Part shown: one piece after another, positions 23,661-35,700 of the stretch
How the letters are laid out: each line of letters starts with the position of its first letter
Position numbering within the stretch: position 1 is the stretch's first letter
Source: Cervus elaphus
Taxonomy: Eukaryota > Chordata > Mammalia > Artiodactyla > Cervidae
DNA length: 64,000 bases
Assembly (NCBI RefSeq): GCF_910594005.1
Contig: NC_057835.1
Span: forward strand, 50,864,001 to 50,928,000
Direction of reading: 5' to 3'
Program-made: the position numbers and the translations under genes
The notes under the pieces: model-generated
Told to the model about the DNA's origin: nothing
Databases searched by the model: none
The model's input: the letters and a program-made list of their open reading frames with translations, nothing else

Positions 23661-23849
23661 TATTTTTAAGATTTTTTTTGTTTTGAAGTGGGCCATTTTT
23701 AAAGTCTTTATTGAATTTGTTATGATATTGTTTCTGTTTTGTTTTTTGGCCATGAGACATGGAGGTTATTAGCTCCCTGACAAGGGATTGAACCCATAAC
23801 CCCTGCATTGGAAGGTGAAGTCTTAAGCACTGGACCACCAGGGAAGTCC
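23661..23849 (-). mobile_element. CHR-2-type tRNA-derived SINE
   Basis: Minus-strand cetartiodactyl SINE. The plus strand reads GTCTTTATTGAATTTGTTA, GTTTTTTGGCCATGAGACAT, GGGATTGAACCCATAACCCC and ACTGGACCACCAGGGAAGTC. The flanks CTACTGATGGATTTTTA (from 23642) and CTACTGAAGGGTTTTA (from 23850) look like a diverged target-site duplication. Confidence 0.85.
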
Positions 23850-23859
23850 CTACTGAAGG

Positions 23860-25175
23860 GTTTTAAATAAGAGAGTGGCATGGTCAGATCCCTTTTCTTC
23901 CTTCTACGAATGGAGACAGGTTGCTATGAGACTTGGGGATAATTTTGTACAATGGCGCTAGTTCATCATATCCATTGTTCAAAGGACAACACGTGTGTGT
24001 GTGACCCCCACATGGTTTTTGTATTGTGAGCATTGATTATCAGGCTGGGGAAAAAAAAAAAATTCTGTTTAGGAATTACTCATGGGTGGCTGTGGAGGAA
24101 TCACATGTGCTCTACACTCTTTCAGCTTAGATTACCCAGAAACCTCATTGATCATTTTTCTCTGACTTTTTTTTGGCAACAAAGACCAGTTTCGTTTCCT
24201 TTGAGTCTTGCGTGATTCAGGACAAATACCTCATCTCTCATGATACCTCAGTAAAGCCAAAAGTTCAAATGATTTTTCAGGAAAAATAAACTCTTCATGT
24301 AAACGTCTTTTCTAATTAAATTTATCATTTCATTAACAGAGTGAGCATAATGATTCATCTTTATCTACTTCTTTTCCTGTTTGGGGAAGCAAAGGTGGGA
24401 CACATTTTACTTAAAAAGGCTTCAGGCTAAGGTGGTTCCACTACTGGCAGTCAGCCTGCTATTCTTTAATAGGACACATTCACTTTTCTTTCCTTATCAC
24501 TACTGGTCTAAGCAAGCATTAATTACTAATATAAATTCATATTTAAAATTTTTTTCAAGCACACTTTTTATAAATCTGTGCAGTGGGCTGCACTGGTTCT
24601 CAGACTGTAACCCACTATATGATCATTTGTCAAAATAGACCAATGCTCTTTTAATTCACTAGAAAACTCAGCATCATTTTAAATCTGTAAATGAATCCAT
24701 GAGGTTGGAATACAGCACTGACCTTTCAAAGTGCCCCCCTTTTAAGAATATCACTTCTTTACTTGTGTTTATTTTCTATCCCAGAAAATGTTTTCTTTGT
24801 TTTTTAAGAAAACCCCATAAATACTATGCTGATCAAGTCAGAACTCTCTGAAAGTATATTTAAGAAAGTAATTGGGAAAACGTGATTATGTTTAAAGGTA
24901 GAAAAGTACCTTCTAAAAGTCAGATATTCTCAGTAATCATACTTATTAATCACTTTTACAAACCATCCTCATTTGCATTGGAATACTAAACATTGGTCTC
25001 TTATTTACTTCGTGTGCCAAACATGATTTTTTTTTTTCTGAATCCTATTGTTTTTTCCCTTTTATTTCTCTGGTATATTTTTCACAACCCCATCCTGTTC
25101 CAGGCTGCGTTTACATCCCTATTGACTGCCTCTTCCCCTTTTTAACTAGTCTATAATGTCATTATCCAGTTGGTA
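23860..25175. other. unassigned sequence
   Basis: No gene recognised. A small block at about 24587-24650 (GCACTGGTTCTCAGACTGTA) resembles the end of an old DNA transposon, but too little is left to call. Confidence 0.4.
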
Positions 25176-25179
25176 AAAA

Positions 25180-25390
25180 TAGTTAGAATTTATCAGACCC
25201 CATGCTAAGAACTGGGCACATATTATTTCCTTTAATCCTCACAGTAACCCTGTAAGATGGGTGATAATCTCTTTTTTCTCTTTTACAAAGAAAATGAAGT
25301 TCAGAAAAGCTTAATAATTTGCCTATGGTCATAAAAACAAACAAGTTCACCTGCATCCAAAGCTGATGTGTACTCCACTCCATCACTTAG
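25180..25390 (-). mobile_element. MIR SINE
   Basis: Plus-strand landmarks ATTATTTCCTTTAATCCTCA, CAGTAACCCTGTAAGATGGG, AATTTGCCTATGGTCATAAA and TCCAAAGCTGATGTG are the reverse MIR order, nearly full length. Confidence 0.7.
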
Positions 25391-25571
25391 TCTCCCAAAG
25401 CTTGATCACTTAAACCATGACATGCTCATGATCAAGAAATCATTAATTTGCCATAATGAATCTAAACTCCTATGTTTGATTTTGAAAAATCTTTCCTAAT
25501 TTGCTTCAGTTGAACTCAGTAAATAGTAATTGAGGGCAGACTGTGTACCAGACACTATTTAAGGGACCAAG

Positions 25572-25781
25572 AAGGTGTTGCTAGTGGTAAAGAACCTTCC
25601 TGCCAATGCAGGGGATGTAAGAGACACAGGTTCAATCTCTGGATTGAGAAGATCCTCCGGAGGAGCTCATGGCAACCCACTCCAGTATTCTTGCCTGGAG
25701 AATCCCATGGCCAGAGGAGCCTGGCAGGCTGCAGCCCATAGGGTCGCATAGAGTCGGACATGACTGAAACAACTTCACATG
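25572..25781 (+). mobile_element. Bov-tA SINE
   Basis: Plus-strand copy. The head is GTTGCTAGTGGTAAAGAAC, the B-box region GGTTCAATCTCTGG, the body GCAACCCACTCCAGTATTC and the end GGGTCGCATAGAGTCGGAC. The tail is a short GCAT repeat (25780-25790). Confidence 0.93.
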
Positions 25782-25789
25782 CATGCATG

Positions 25790-26480
25790 CAAGGATGAAA
25801 AGAAGGATGCTGTGTTTAGTCTTCACGTGCAAATCCCTTGACCATCACTCCTCGACCTCTTCACCTCTAATCAAATCAAATATTAAAATTAAATATTAAA
25901 AGAATCCTATTCTTCACACTGGCCAATTGAATACATATAGTAGGATTTCTCAGACTTTGCTCTTTAAGATATTAATATGTGCTTTAGGTAGAAAAAAAGA
26001 AGAAAGTAATTTTGGGTACATTTGGCAAATGCTGTCAAATATTAACTGCCTGTTGGTTACTAACAATGATAATTAGCCTACAAAAGTCTCTGGAAAATAT
26101 GGAAGTAAAGAATTCCCACGTTTGTTTAAGCCAGTCTTTTCCATACTTTTTTTGCTCACAGAACAGATTTTTCAATTCTTAAATTTCATTGAATTTAGAG
26201 TGGAAAATTCTTATGGTGCTTTCTCTCATTCTTCTTAAAATTTAATCTTTTGAGTAAATAATCCATATGTTTCAAAAATCATAACAATGCAAAAACATTA
26301 CATTTAGATTTTTCTTTTCCATCCTATTCTTGTCCATCACTCTCATGATTAGCTGCTTTTTTAGATTATTGTGTTTCTTTCTTCAAGCACAAGGAAATTA
26401 AAACACAGATATATACTTCATACATTTTTAAAAAATAACACAATATATTACATTTTATTCTCTATATCCTGTAGTGAGTT
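25790..26480. other. unassigned sequence
   Basis: AT-rich. No gene, RNA or clear repeat. Confidence 0.45.
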
Positions 26481-26700
26481 TTCTTTTGCATTTTCAAAGT
26501 ACACTCTTCTTTCAAGGCCTGATTTAAATCTCACTTCTTCAATGAGGCTTGCTCGATCTTCGCTGAAATAGTTGGTGCCTCATCATTTAAATCCTCAGTA
26601 TCTTCTTGTTCCCTATCTGTTCTTTTGATCTCACCAGTGAGATGATAAGCTTGTTGAACATGGGAATCAGAGGCACTCCTTTTTCTACTTTTCACATATC
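26480..26700 (+). mobile_element. L2-like fragment
   Basis: CTTTCAAGGCCTGATTTAAA, TCTCACTTCTTCAATGAGGC and GCTTGTTGAACATGGGAATC follow the order of the L2 3' region. Diverged and incomplete. Confidence 0.45.
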
Positions 26701-27375
26701 ATCAAGCCTGCAGTAATTGCTGAGTTAATCATCCAGTCTACACAGGAACAGTCTGAAGAGAAAGCCACAGAGACACGTTGGGATCTGAGTCACTGCCTAG
26801 AATTATAGGAACTTTCTCTCCACATTGCTGCATAGAAAATCTTGTACAGCATCATGAATCACAGAATATCACCAAATGAATTATCCCCAATCTGAGAAAA
26901 TAAGACATTAAAAATATTAAAAAGTATTATAAATCATAAGAGTAAGTATCATGAAATATGGGCCATGCTCTTGGCTGTAACATTTCTATACCTTGTATAA
27001 GCCAATAAACATTGCACCTACAGAATGAAAATTATTATGTACAGCTATTGAAGTTGATACGTGTGAGACCAAAAATTAAAGCTCTTAAGATTTGTTACTT
27101 AAAACAAAAAAAACAGCAACTATTCTTGGAGCCCTCCTTATACTACTGTTTTGTTTCAAGCAGCTTTTTTGAAGAAATCCACTAAGATGATGGCTGATGA
27201 GATAACTAAAGCATGTGGCAATAAAATTCAAGTTCAGCAAGCAATGAATGAATGCTGGCCTTGGCAAAGCCACATGCAAAACTTGAGAGAGATGATAAAG
27301 CTTGACCAAGACAGATGCTCTGTCTTCTAAGAGTGACAGTCTCAATTCTCCATTTGACATTAGATATTCTGTGGT
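26700..27375. other. unassigned sequence
   Basis: No gene or named repeat seen. An open frame at 27085-27360 (minus) has no known features. Confidence 0.4.
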
Positions 27376-27377
27376 GA

Positions 27378-27584
27378 GGTCTTTCCTGGTGGCTCAGTGG
27401 TGAAGAATCCACCTGCCAATGCAGGAGATGTGGGTTTGATCCATGGGTCCGGATGATCCTCTGAAGAAGGACACGGTAACCCACTCCAGTATTCTTGCCT
27501 GGGAAATCCCATGGACAGAGGAGCCTGGCAGGCTACAGTCTGTGGGGTCGCAAGAATCAGACACAATTTAGAGCTTCAACAACA
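27378..27584 (+). mobile_element. Bov-tA SINE
   Basis: Plus-strand copy with CTTTCCTGGTGGCTCAGTGG, the B-box region GGTTTGATCCATGGG, AACCCACTCCAGTATTCTTG and GGGGTCGCAAGAATCAGAC. No clear target-site duplication was found by eye. Confidence 0.93.
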
Positions 27585-27589
27585 ATTTG

Positions 27590-29390
27590 ATGAGTTGTAA
27601 AGGGGTAGAAATTGTTTAGGGCTTTGGACAGACGCCTGAGGGGAAAAAGGTCTTCTATTTATTCCCATAGAACAGATCTCAGGTAGAGTCACTGAGAAAA
27701 CATTTAAGAATATTAAAATTGTGTGAAACAAATAATTGTAAAATAATGAGATGGATACCTTGATAGAGATGTAATTACTTTCCATTCCCTCTGTCCAATT
27801 CAACATATTGAAACTCTGGTGCCTTTACAGTGAAAAGGTATTCCTTAATGGACACCCCTATTGGCAAAAAATCAAGTTTCCAGGTAGATCAGGGAGCATG
27901 GGTTTCAGATTTTCTGATAATGCTATCAACTGAAATCTCAGTTCTAAGTACAGAATCAAACATCATTCCAGTATCCTGCCAGTGTTATCTTTCACAGAAT
28001 AAGAGAGACGACAATCACATAATTAAGCCTCAGGTTAGAGCCAGATCATATTCACCTCCAGGAATTTCTATGTAGGATATGGGAAGACCGGCAAGATAAG
28101 CCCTTCCTTTTTCAGTGATGGAGTTCCTGATATGCCTCTATGGTTTCCCTGTGTTAAATGGCCAATACTTGCCATTGCCTTTAAAGATACACAGGACTTT
28201 CATTCCTAGTTTCTTTACACAGTACGTTGAACACAGGAAGTTTTCTTGTGGTTCTAGATTGTCAAGAAAAAGGAATGTAATTGACTGTAAAAGGGAACAG
28301 AAATAAGTCTTTTTGTGATTGAGTTCTGCCATCTTTGCTCGGAAAGAGGGATTATACCCTTTGCTGTGGCTGCTAAGTAGATGTTATGTTGGAGAAGAAG
28401 TTTCAGCCATTTCAAAACATGGCTTTTCTTTCCCAGTGACCTTTCTGCACTCTTCTGTTAAGATTCTGAAATAAGGAAGTTAACAGGCTCAGAGATCCCA
28501 CTGTTTCCTATTTCTATTTCCAGTAATAGCTCTCAGGGCTACTTTGTCACCAAGACCCACAGAATTGAATGTGATTGCAGCAAAAGGTACTATGAGTAGA
28601 AAATGAATTCCTTATGTTGAAAAGAGAAAAATGTGTGGGTGCTTTTGGAACAAGCCTGTAGACAATGGTAGGCTTTTCAACAACATATTACAAAGGGATG
28701 GCTAAACTGACAGATGATGAGATGATTGACATAATTTTTGAAAGTAATAAAGCTGAATTTTCCAATTTATTATGGCTTTCATGAATTTTCCTTTTAAAGT
28801 GCTGGTTATAATGCTTACCCCCAATTTTTATGTGCAATCTATTTTGATGTGTTTTGTCAGCAAAATTCATAAAGCAATATGAACTCATATAAAATTTACT
28901 TACCTTGTCATTTTCTTCCAAGAAATAAAAGTCCCTGGCTTGAATCTTGACCAATAATTTTTACAAACAAAAGGCACCAAGTTATCCATGGCTACTCTGT
29001 CAAAATTGACGTGGAGATGTCATTTGAGATTTGGATGCTTAGTGACCTAATGAATTCAGAGAAAACTATTGGGAATTTGAACAATTATCTATCATAGTGT
29101 GCCCTATATTTTAGTCCATAACATACACCAAGGCAATCTTGTTCCACTTTTCTGCCATAACCAATCTTTTTAAAATTTGAGGAGCATATTCAGTACAGTT
29201 GCCTGCTACACCATGATTAGGTTAGAAATTCAGCCTGTAAACTCAATAATAGAGGAAAATGACCAGTTAATACTTCCTAACTTACCCATAAAGTATAATA
29301 AAGTATATATCATTTATATAAACAACTTCATACAACATGTGTACATATGAAATGTATACAGTAAAACACAGTATTTGATAGTAAATGTAT
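27590..29390. other. unassigned sequence with one candidate splice donor
   Basis: No gene or named repeat is recognised. A minus-strand AAG/GTAAGT donor at 28898-28906 is described separately. Confidence 0.4.
28904..28945 (-). other. candidate micro-exon upstream of a consensus splice donor
   Basis: On the minus strand GAAAATGACAAG/GTAAGTAAA is a full-consensus donor. About 42 bp upstream, GGTCAAG offers an AG acceptor after a T-rich stretch. The frame through it is open and reads RDFYFLEENDK up to the donor. I do not recognise the peptide. A chance donor is the simplest alternative. Confidence 0.2.
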
Positions 29391-30460
29391 TTTTTTTTTT
29401 ATAATTGTGGTGAAATAGCTTCCCAGGTGGCACAGTGGTAAAGAATCTGCCTGCCAATGGGAGACATAACAGAAGATTCAATCCCTGGATCAGGAAGATC
29501 CCCTGGAGGAGGAAATGGCAACCCACTCCAGTGTTTTGCCTGGGAAATCCCATGGACAGAGGAGCCTGGTGGGCTACAGTCCATGGGGTCCCAAAGACTC
29601 AGACACGACTGAGCACCTGAATACTAGCCCATATATAACATAAAATTTGCCATTTTAGCCATTTTTCATTGTATAGGTCAGTGGCAGTAAGTGCAATCAC
29701 ATATTTGTGAAACCATGCTTTTCATCTTCCAAAACTGAAACTATGCATGCTTTAAACACTAACTCCCACCTTCCCAATGCCTGGCAGCCACCACTCAACT
29801 TTCTGTCTCTGTAAATTCCATTATTCTAGGTGACTCATGTAAGTGGATTCATACAGTATTTGTCCTTTTGTGACTGACTTACTTTACTTAGCATAATGTG
29901 TTTAAGATTCAACCTGTTATGACAGATGTTGTAATTTTCTTTTTTAAGGCTGAATAATATTCTGTTGAATGGGTCTACCACATTTTATGTATCTATTTGT
30001 TGATGGACTCTTGGTTTACATCTAATCTTTTAGCTATCATGCTGTTATAAATCTGTGTGTACAAATATCTGAGTCCCTGTTTTCCATTTGATCACATATA
30101 TATCCAGAACTGAAAGTGCTGGATCATATAGTAATCCTAGTTTTAATTTGAGAAAATGCCAGTCAGTTTTCCATAGCTGTATCATGTCATAGTCCCACCA
30201 GCACTGCATAAGGGTTTCGATTTTCAACATCTTTGTCAACATTTGTTATTTTCCGGTTTTATTTTTACAGTAGCCATCCTAATGGCTATGAAGTGGTATC
30301 TCTGCATGGTTTTGACTTGCATTTCCCTAATGGTTAGTGACATTGAACATCTTTTTATGAGCTAACTGGCCATTTGTAATATTCTTTGGAGACATGTATC
30401 TTTAAGTCTTTTGCCCTTTTTTTTAATGAAGTAGTTTTTGTTGTTGTTGTTTTGGAATTA
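29390..30460 (-). mobile_element. old L1 (L1M-type) 3' region, split by a SINE
   Basis: Minus-strand L1 from the 3' UTR into ORF2. On the plus strand: AACATAAAATTTGCCATTTT, ACTTTCTGTCTCTGTAAATT, AGGCTGAATAATATTCTGTT, AAGTGCTGGATCATATAGTA, AGCCATCCTAATGGCTATG and GACTTGCATTTCCCTAATGG. Frames are broken throughout. A Bov-tA sits near its 3' end. Confidence 0.88.
29418..29620 (+). mobile_element. Bov-tA SINE inside old L1
   Basis: Plus-strand copy with GCTTCCCAGGTGGCACAGTG, AAGATCCCCTGGAGGAGG, CAACCCACTCCAGTGTTTTG and CAAAGACTCAGACACGACTG. The L1 sequence resumes directly after it at ATATATAACATAAAATTTGC. Confidence 0.93.
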
Positions 30461-30722
30461 TAGGAAGATGGATGCATTTATATTTATATTATATACATTT
30501 GAACAACTTGAATTCATGACATGATTCCATTACAATATATTGTGTGGAATTCTGATTCAGGGGAACTTATTACTACATAGCCAATGCCTTTAATATTCTA
30601 AATGTTATCAGTAGAGAAAAACTACAAGGAAAAGAGATATTTAAGTAGAAGAGGAGACTGGCAAAAAATCACTCAACTGCTCATTCAGGCAAACTTTGCC
30701 AATCACTGTGTTAGTTCTGATG

Positions 30723-30940
30723 TGAAAGTGAAAGTGAAGTCGTTAGCGTCCGACTCTTAGTGACCCCATGGACTATAACCCACCAGGCTCCTCCATCCAT
30801 GGAATTTTCCAGGCAAGAGTACTGGAGTGGGTTGCCATTTCCTTCTCCAGAGGATCTTCCCCACCCAGGGATCGAACCCAGGTCTTCTGCATTGCAAGCA
30901 GATACTTTTACCATCCAAACCAGGAGGGAAGAACTCGTGG
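30723..30940 (-). mobile_element. Bov-tA SINE
   Basis: Minus-strand copy with GTGAAAGTGAAGTCGTTAGC at its 3' end, CAAGAGTACTGGAGTGGG in the body and a well-kept B box (GGTTCGATCCC on the minus strand). The 11-bp perfect target-site duplication TAGTTCTGATG lies at 30712-30722 and 30941-30951. Confidence 0.96.
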
Positions 30941-31039
30941 TAGTTCTGATGGGCAGGTTACAAATTTAGGAAGTGAGTGACTCATTTTTCCATTCCTCAG
31001 GATTGTGTTACAAAAGGTTCTGGGTGCACTCACCTACTT

Positions 31040-31760
31040 ACCAGCAGTGAGCACCCAAACATATCAGGTCGTCTGGGTGAGTGTCTCAAAGTTGTTGGGC
31101 TGCGCTGACTTCTCTGTTGCTAGGCTGAGCCAAAACAACCTCAGTCTGTCTCCACTGAGCAGGTCACTGTGACCTCCAGTGTTCTGGTTCCACCTCTGAA
31201 ATCCCTCCTGTAGCTCTGGAAGTTCTGCCAAACCCTCCCGACAGTAAAAAGCCTACAACAGATTAGTCTGCTGCCGCCGCTGCTGCTGGCACTGCCGTGG
31301 TTTCCTAGCTCTGTCCTCCTCACCTCGGTCTTGGCCCCGACTTGTCGGTTCGCACGTTTCCCCTGCGCACCCTGCCTGTGATCCAGTTGCTCCAGCACCT
31401 CCTACAGCAGTGCTTGCGGACCCCGCCGCCGTCATCCATCCCGAGCACGTGGCGCAGATCATGGGAACCTGTTGAGGCAGGCACTGTTGGGAGCTGGGCT
31501 GTATTCCAAAAGCTGGTTGTCAGGGCTCCCTGTTACTGTTTAAGATTAAATGAGGCTCGAGGTTGTGCTGATGAAATTGTTTAAAAAGCTGGTTGCGGTG
31601 CCTCTGGAGTAAGTCTAGGTCCGATCATCATTAGAAGGATGGGAGGGACAAGCCTTTCAAGTCTGGGCGGATGCACATTTGCAGAAATGCCTCGAGGACG
31701 TTCTACTTTAAACGCATGCAAGGCAAATCCCGTTTTGAAAACTCCAAGAGGTTGTTTATT
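31040..31760. other. CpG-rich patch, unrecognised (possible promoter, exon or processed pseudogene)
   Basis: This is the only clearly GC-rich block in the window. I count about 16 CpG dinucleotides in roughly 200 bp (31270-31470), including a CCGCCG next to a CTG run near 31274 and CCGCCGCCG near 31425. Open frames on both strands here (31141-31398 and 31253-31462 minus, 31342-31584 plus) have no recognisable domain. No A-tail or target-site duplication was found that would prove a retrocopy, and no TATA box is obvious. Confidence 0.4.
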
Positions 31761-31879
31761 TTGCCAACACTATGAGGGTTCTTCACTGATGCACAGACAG
31801 ATTTTTTTTTTTTCTTTAACCACATGGAAGTCTTACAAATTTTTTCATCCTCCTCTCTATCATATACTTGAAACACTCT

Positions 31880-32360
31880 TCTTCATGCATTCCTTTCTTT
31901 ATTCCACAGACAGTTCTTGAGCGCTTAGCTTGAGCCCCAGGCACGCAGCTAGGAACAAGGTAGCAAGGCACCTGGGTGGGTGAGATTGTGTGCTTTGGAG
32001 CCTTACCACGCCCTCAACGTTATACCTCAGCTCTGTTGCACACAGTAAAGGGTCTCAGGGGAGCAAACGGCAACCCACTCCAGTATGCTTGCAGGGAAAA
32101 TCCCATGGACATAGGAGTGTGGCAGGCGAGCCCATGGGGTTGCAAAGAGTCAGACATGACTGAGCAGCTGAGCACAAATGCAAAGGAACTCAGAGCAAGC
32201 ATCCCCACGCATTGGTACTCATTACACCATTTGTAAAATGGTGGAAATGATAGCATCCTTCATCTCTTAGCAAGGATTATTGGATATCGATGTATGTAAA
32301 CTGCTTAGCACAGTACCTGGCTCAGAGTAGACATTCAACAAATGCAATGATACAATTGCT
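31880..32360 (+). mobile_element. old repeat and MIR, split by a SINE fragment
   Basis: CAGTTCTTGAGCGCTTAGC near 31911 starts an old repeat-like block. CATTTGTAAAATGGTGGAAA (32229-32248) and CTTAGCACAGTACCTGGCTC followed by AACAAATGCAATGATAC are the MIR core and 3' end. A partial Bov SINE lies between. Confidence 0.6.
32056..32175 (+). mobile_element. Bov-A SINE, 5'-truncated
   Basis: It carries only the 3' part of a Bov-tA: CGGCAACCCACTCCAGTATG, AAAATCCCATGGACATAGG and TTGCAAAGAGTCAGACATG. The tRNA head is absent. Confidence 0.88.
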
Positions 32361-32639
32361 GTTATTCTTGAATTAAGAGGTAGAGTATAAAGTGTTTACC
32401 CTCTAGTAATGCCTTAGCTGGTGTGGAGGCAAGCATGTAATCAGTTATAAGACTTAGTACAATAAGGAAGATAGTGAGATAGAAGCTCTAAGTGGGGAGA
32501 GAGGGCTAATTTATTCTGTCTGGAAGCAGAGAGTATGAAAGTTTTGTGGATAGCATCTCAAAGGGCTAGAACTTAAACAACAAAAAAGATTTTGACAAAT
32601 CTTTTAATGTTGTTAAGATTTTTTTTTATTTAATGTGAT

Positions 32640-32770
32640 TCTCAAAATGTCTCTTCAGCCTACCATATCCTTTCTCCCTTCCATTCCCAAGCCCACATTT
32701 TATCTAATCCTTCAAAGGCTGTGCTCAAATGTCAAATCTTTCTTGATTCCTTCCCTGATGAATGAATAAA
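32640..32770 (+). mobile_element. L2-like fragment
   Basis: TTCAAAGGCTGTGCTCAAAT, GTCAAATCTTTCTTGATTCC and CTTCCCTGATGAATGAATAA resemble part of the L2 3' region. Weak. Confidence 0.35.
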
Positions 32771-35700
32771 TTAAATATCACTTGAAAGTATATTTGTATG
32801 CTGGGGCCTGAAAATAATTTTTGTTATACAGAAATTTATTTTGGCAAGAGCATTGCTATAATGGAATATAACCTGTATTAACATGAGTACCATCCATCAC
32901 TCTCTGAGATGAGTATGATAAACATTTCCATTTTTGATCCAATTAAAACTAGTGGAGTTAGAAAAAACCATATGGACTCCTTTTCTTTTTTTAAGTGGTA
33001 TAAATTTTCAAGTCATAACTACCCAACTGATTCAGAGACAATAATATGCCATAGAGTTTGGATACAATCAGCTGATATAACATTAAGCCCTTAGAACAGT
33101 GAACAAAACCCTAATATAAGAAACTGATGGCATCAGAATAATTAAATCCATCAGGACATTTAGAACAACAAAATGAAAGCAAACCACAACCCAGGAAGCT
33201 AGAGGCAGGCTACTGGTCCCTTTTTGCAAAACAGTTCCAACTAGATAATACCAGTGATAATGAAAATAATTGGTAAAGTTTACTCTGTAAATAACCAAGG
33301 CAAATTATACCTATAATAATTCCAGAAACATAAAACCAAAGAGGTAGTACACAGCATACGCCCATATTTTTATCTCCCACAAAGTATGGCCCAAGTCATG
33401 GAAAAAGTCTACACGGGTGATGTGACTGCCAATCACGATCTGATTGGTGCTCTAACCTGGTAAATGAGAAAATGTCAAGTGTTGCATCCCTGTTTACTCT
33501 TCATGAGTTATGTGACTTTGGACATATCTCTTCATTTTTTATTTTCCTTTGACATAAGCTTGGCTGTGGGAAAATTGCAGTTTCCCTATGGGCCTCATCA
33601 GTTGTGGAAAAAAAGACAAGAGAACAATAACACTTTCTGCAGTCTTTGCTATAAATCCACAGAGGACAGCCATCTCACCCCTAAACCCCATAATAATACT
33701 TTTTGCTTCTGTTCACACTTGCTTTCCAAAATCCAACCCCAGGTAACAGCTCTGATCACGTAAAGGAAAATGTTGAGCCATCTCTCCTTTCATTCAAGAA
33801 TGTCCTTAGAGATTATGGACCAAAAAAAAAAGAAACAAAGTCAACGGGCATACACAACATTATTCAACTGTGTTGCTGCCATCATTAAACAACTTGGTTC
33901 AAGTACATGAAAGTATAATTATGATAAGCTGATATTCAGAGAAACAGCTACCTCTCGAGATTCCGCATTCTTCATCCCCATTTCTGTCCTCTGTATGGCC
34001 TGAGGGAAGAATTATTGCCTGCCTACCACCTTTTTGCTTGACTGCTGGACCTCACAATCCCATCTCAATTGCCTGTTCTGTTCTTGTGTAAAGGTAATAC
34101 TCATATTTCTGCATCCTCCCTAATATGCATGATGCTGGTGTGAAATGAAATTTAAAAATCACCTTGCTGGTAACTCCTAAAGACTTGTTTTGCTTTTCAT
34201 TCGGTTGGTTGATTGCTTGGTTAGGAGGGCCTGTTTTTATTTTTAATTCTATTTTTATGATACTTTTTCAGTATTTCTTAAGTGCCACAATGGAGTATGT
34301 GTTTATGGCTTAAAGAATTACACAGGTCTGATGAGATAAAGAAAAATGTGAAGGTAGCCCCTTTGTTATTAAACAATTCAGGTCCTGGCATGAAATGCCC
34401 CAGGCCCCGGACACAGGAAGCCAGGCATGACGGAACCTGGTCCTGGACAGCACGGCTGGAGAGGAAGTGCTCAGCGTGATGTCTGTGAAAACAGGCGGTA
34501 CTCCTCAGGTGGTACTAAGATGCTAAGACCTTTAAAAAGGAGCTTTAGAAAACTTGAACTGCTTGATATGATTCACGACTATCATAATAATATAACATAA
34601 TCCCAGAATCCTGATTTTAATGTAACCATAACAAAAACCAGGGAGGGGGGAGGTAATTTACTATGACTTCTTAATCAAAGTAATTGATTGGATGACACTA
34701 AAGCCTATCAAATTGAGGTCAAATGTAAAATTCCCTGATCTTAAAACACTGAACTCTGATCCAAGCAGTTTAGAGGAGACACAAGAAAGAATCACAAGTT
34801 AGCATCTGCAGCATTAATACAAAGCCTATTTCAAGATGTTCTCCATCTCTCCTGGTACAGAACATTCATGAGTTCATCACTTGAACAGTTTTTGTTTTTT
34901 TTAAGTGAATTGATTTTTATATGTACTGTGTTCTTGGGGTGAATAGAAAATAGAGAGCTTATACAACAGAAATATGTTTACATGCAGTCTAAGTAGGTAT
35001 CCTCCTGAAAATTTTCCTTGATTCTGGAATGTCTAGGCCCTGGCTGCGTTTGAAGATTGCCGCCCAGTGCCGAATTTGTTTTTTGCCCCTCTCCCAGCTG
35101 CCCTGCATACTGAGATCATGAGGTACACTGCTCTTAGGAAAGGAAAAGTAAATATTGGGTTGTTCTAACTGAGGTCATAGTTCCTTCATGTCTAGACACC
35201 ACCAGGAACTGGTGTTTTCTGGACCTGCTGCGCTTTCTATGGATTAATAAATGTACAAATTGCTTTGTATTGGGTTGCATAAAACATACTGCACTTCCAG
35301 ACAAGTGTGAAAATTGTATTTCAGGTCTGTCTGATAAGTCTCTGCTTGAGCTATTTTTTTCCTCTTCCTAAAACAAACAACTCTGCCTAATGAATCGGTA
35401 GACAATATGATGGCCATTTTCCATATTTTCAAGCTCACCAAACAAATCATTTTTACTTTTCTTAAACTAGCTATATTTTTATTCCCTTGGCACTGTATCT
35501 TTCCTCAATCACTTTGAGTATAAATGAAAAAAAGAGAGGAGAAAAAGAAATATCTACTAAAAGTAACATGAAAAAATAATCGCTTGTCGTAGGGGGAAAA
35601 AAACGAATGGAAATTGTTTTTCATTGTGCACTTTTTTCTCCTTGTAGATGGACCATTTGCTTTGGTTCTTTTATTGCCTTTCTATGTCACAATACATAAG

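Noticed and set aside
24587..24650. Possible end of an old DNA transposon (ACTGGTTCTCAGACTGTA)
   Set aside because: Too short, and no second terminal repeat was found.
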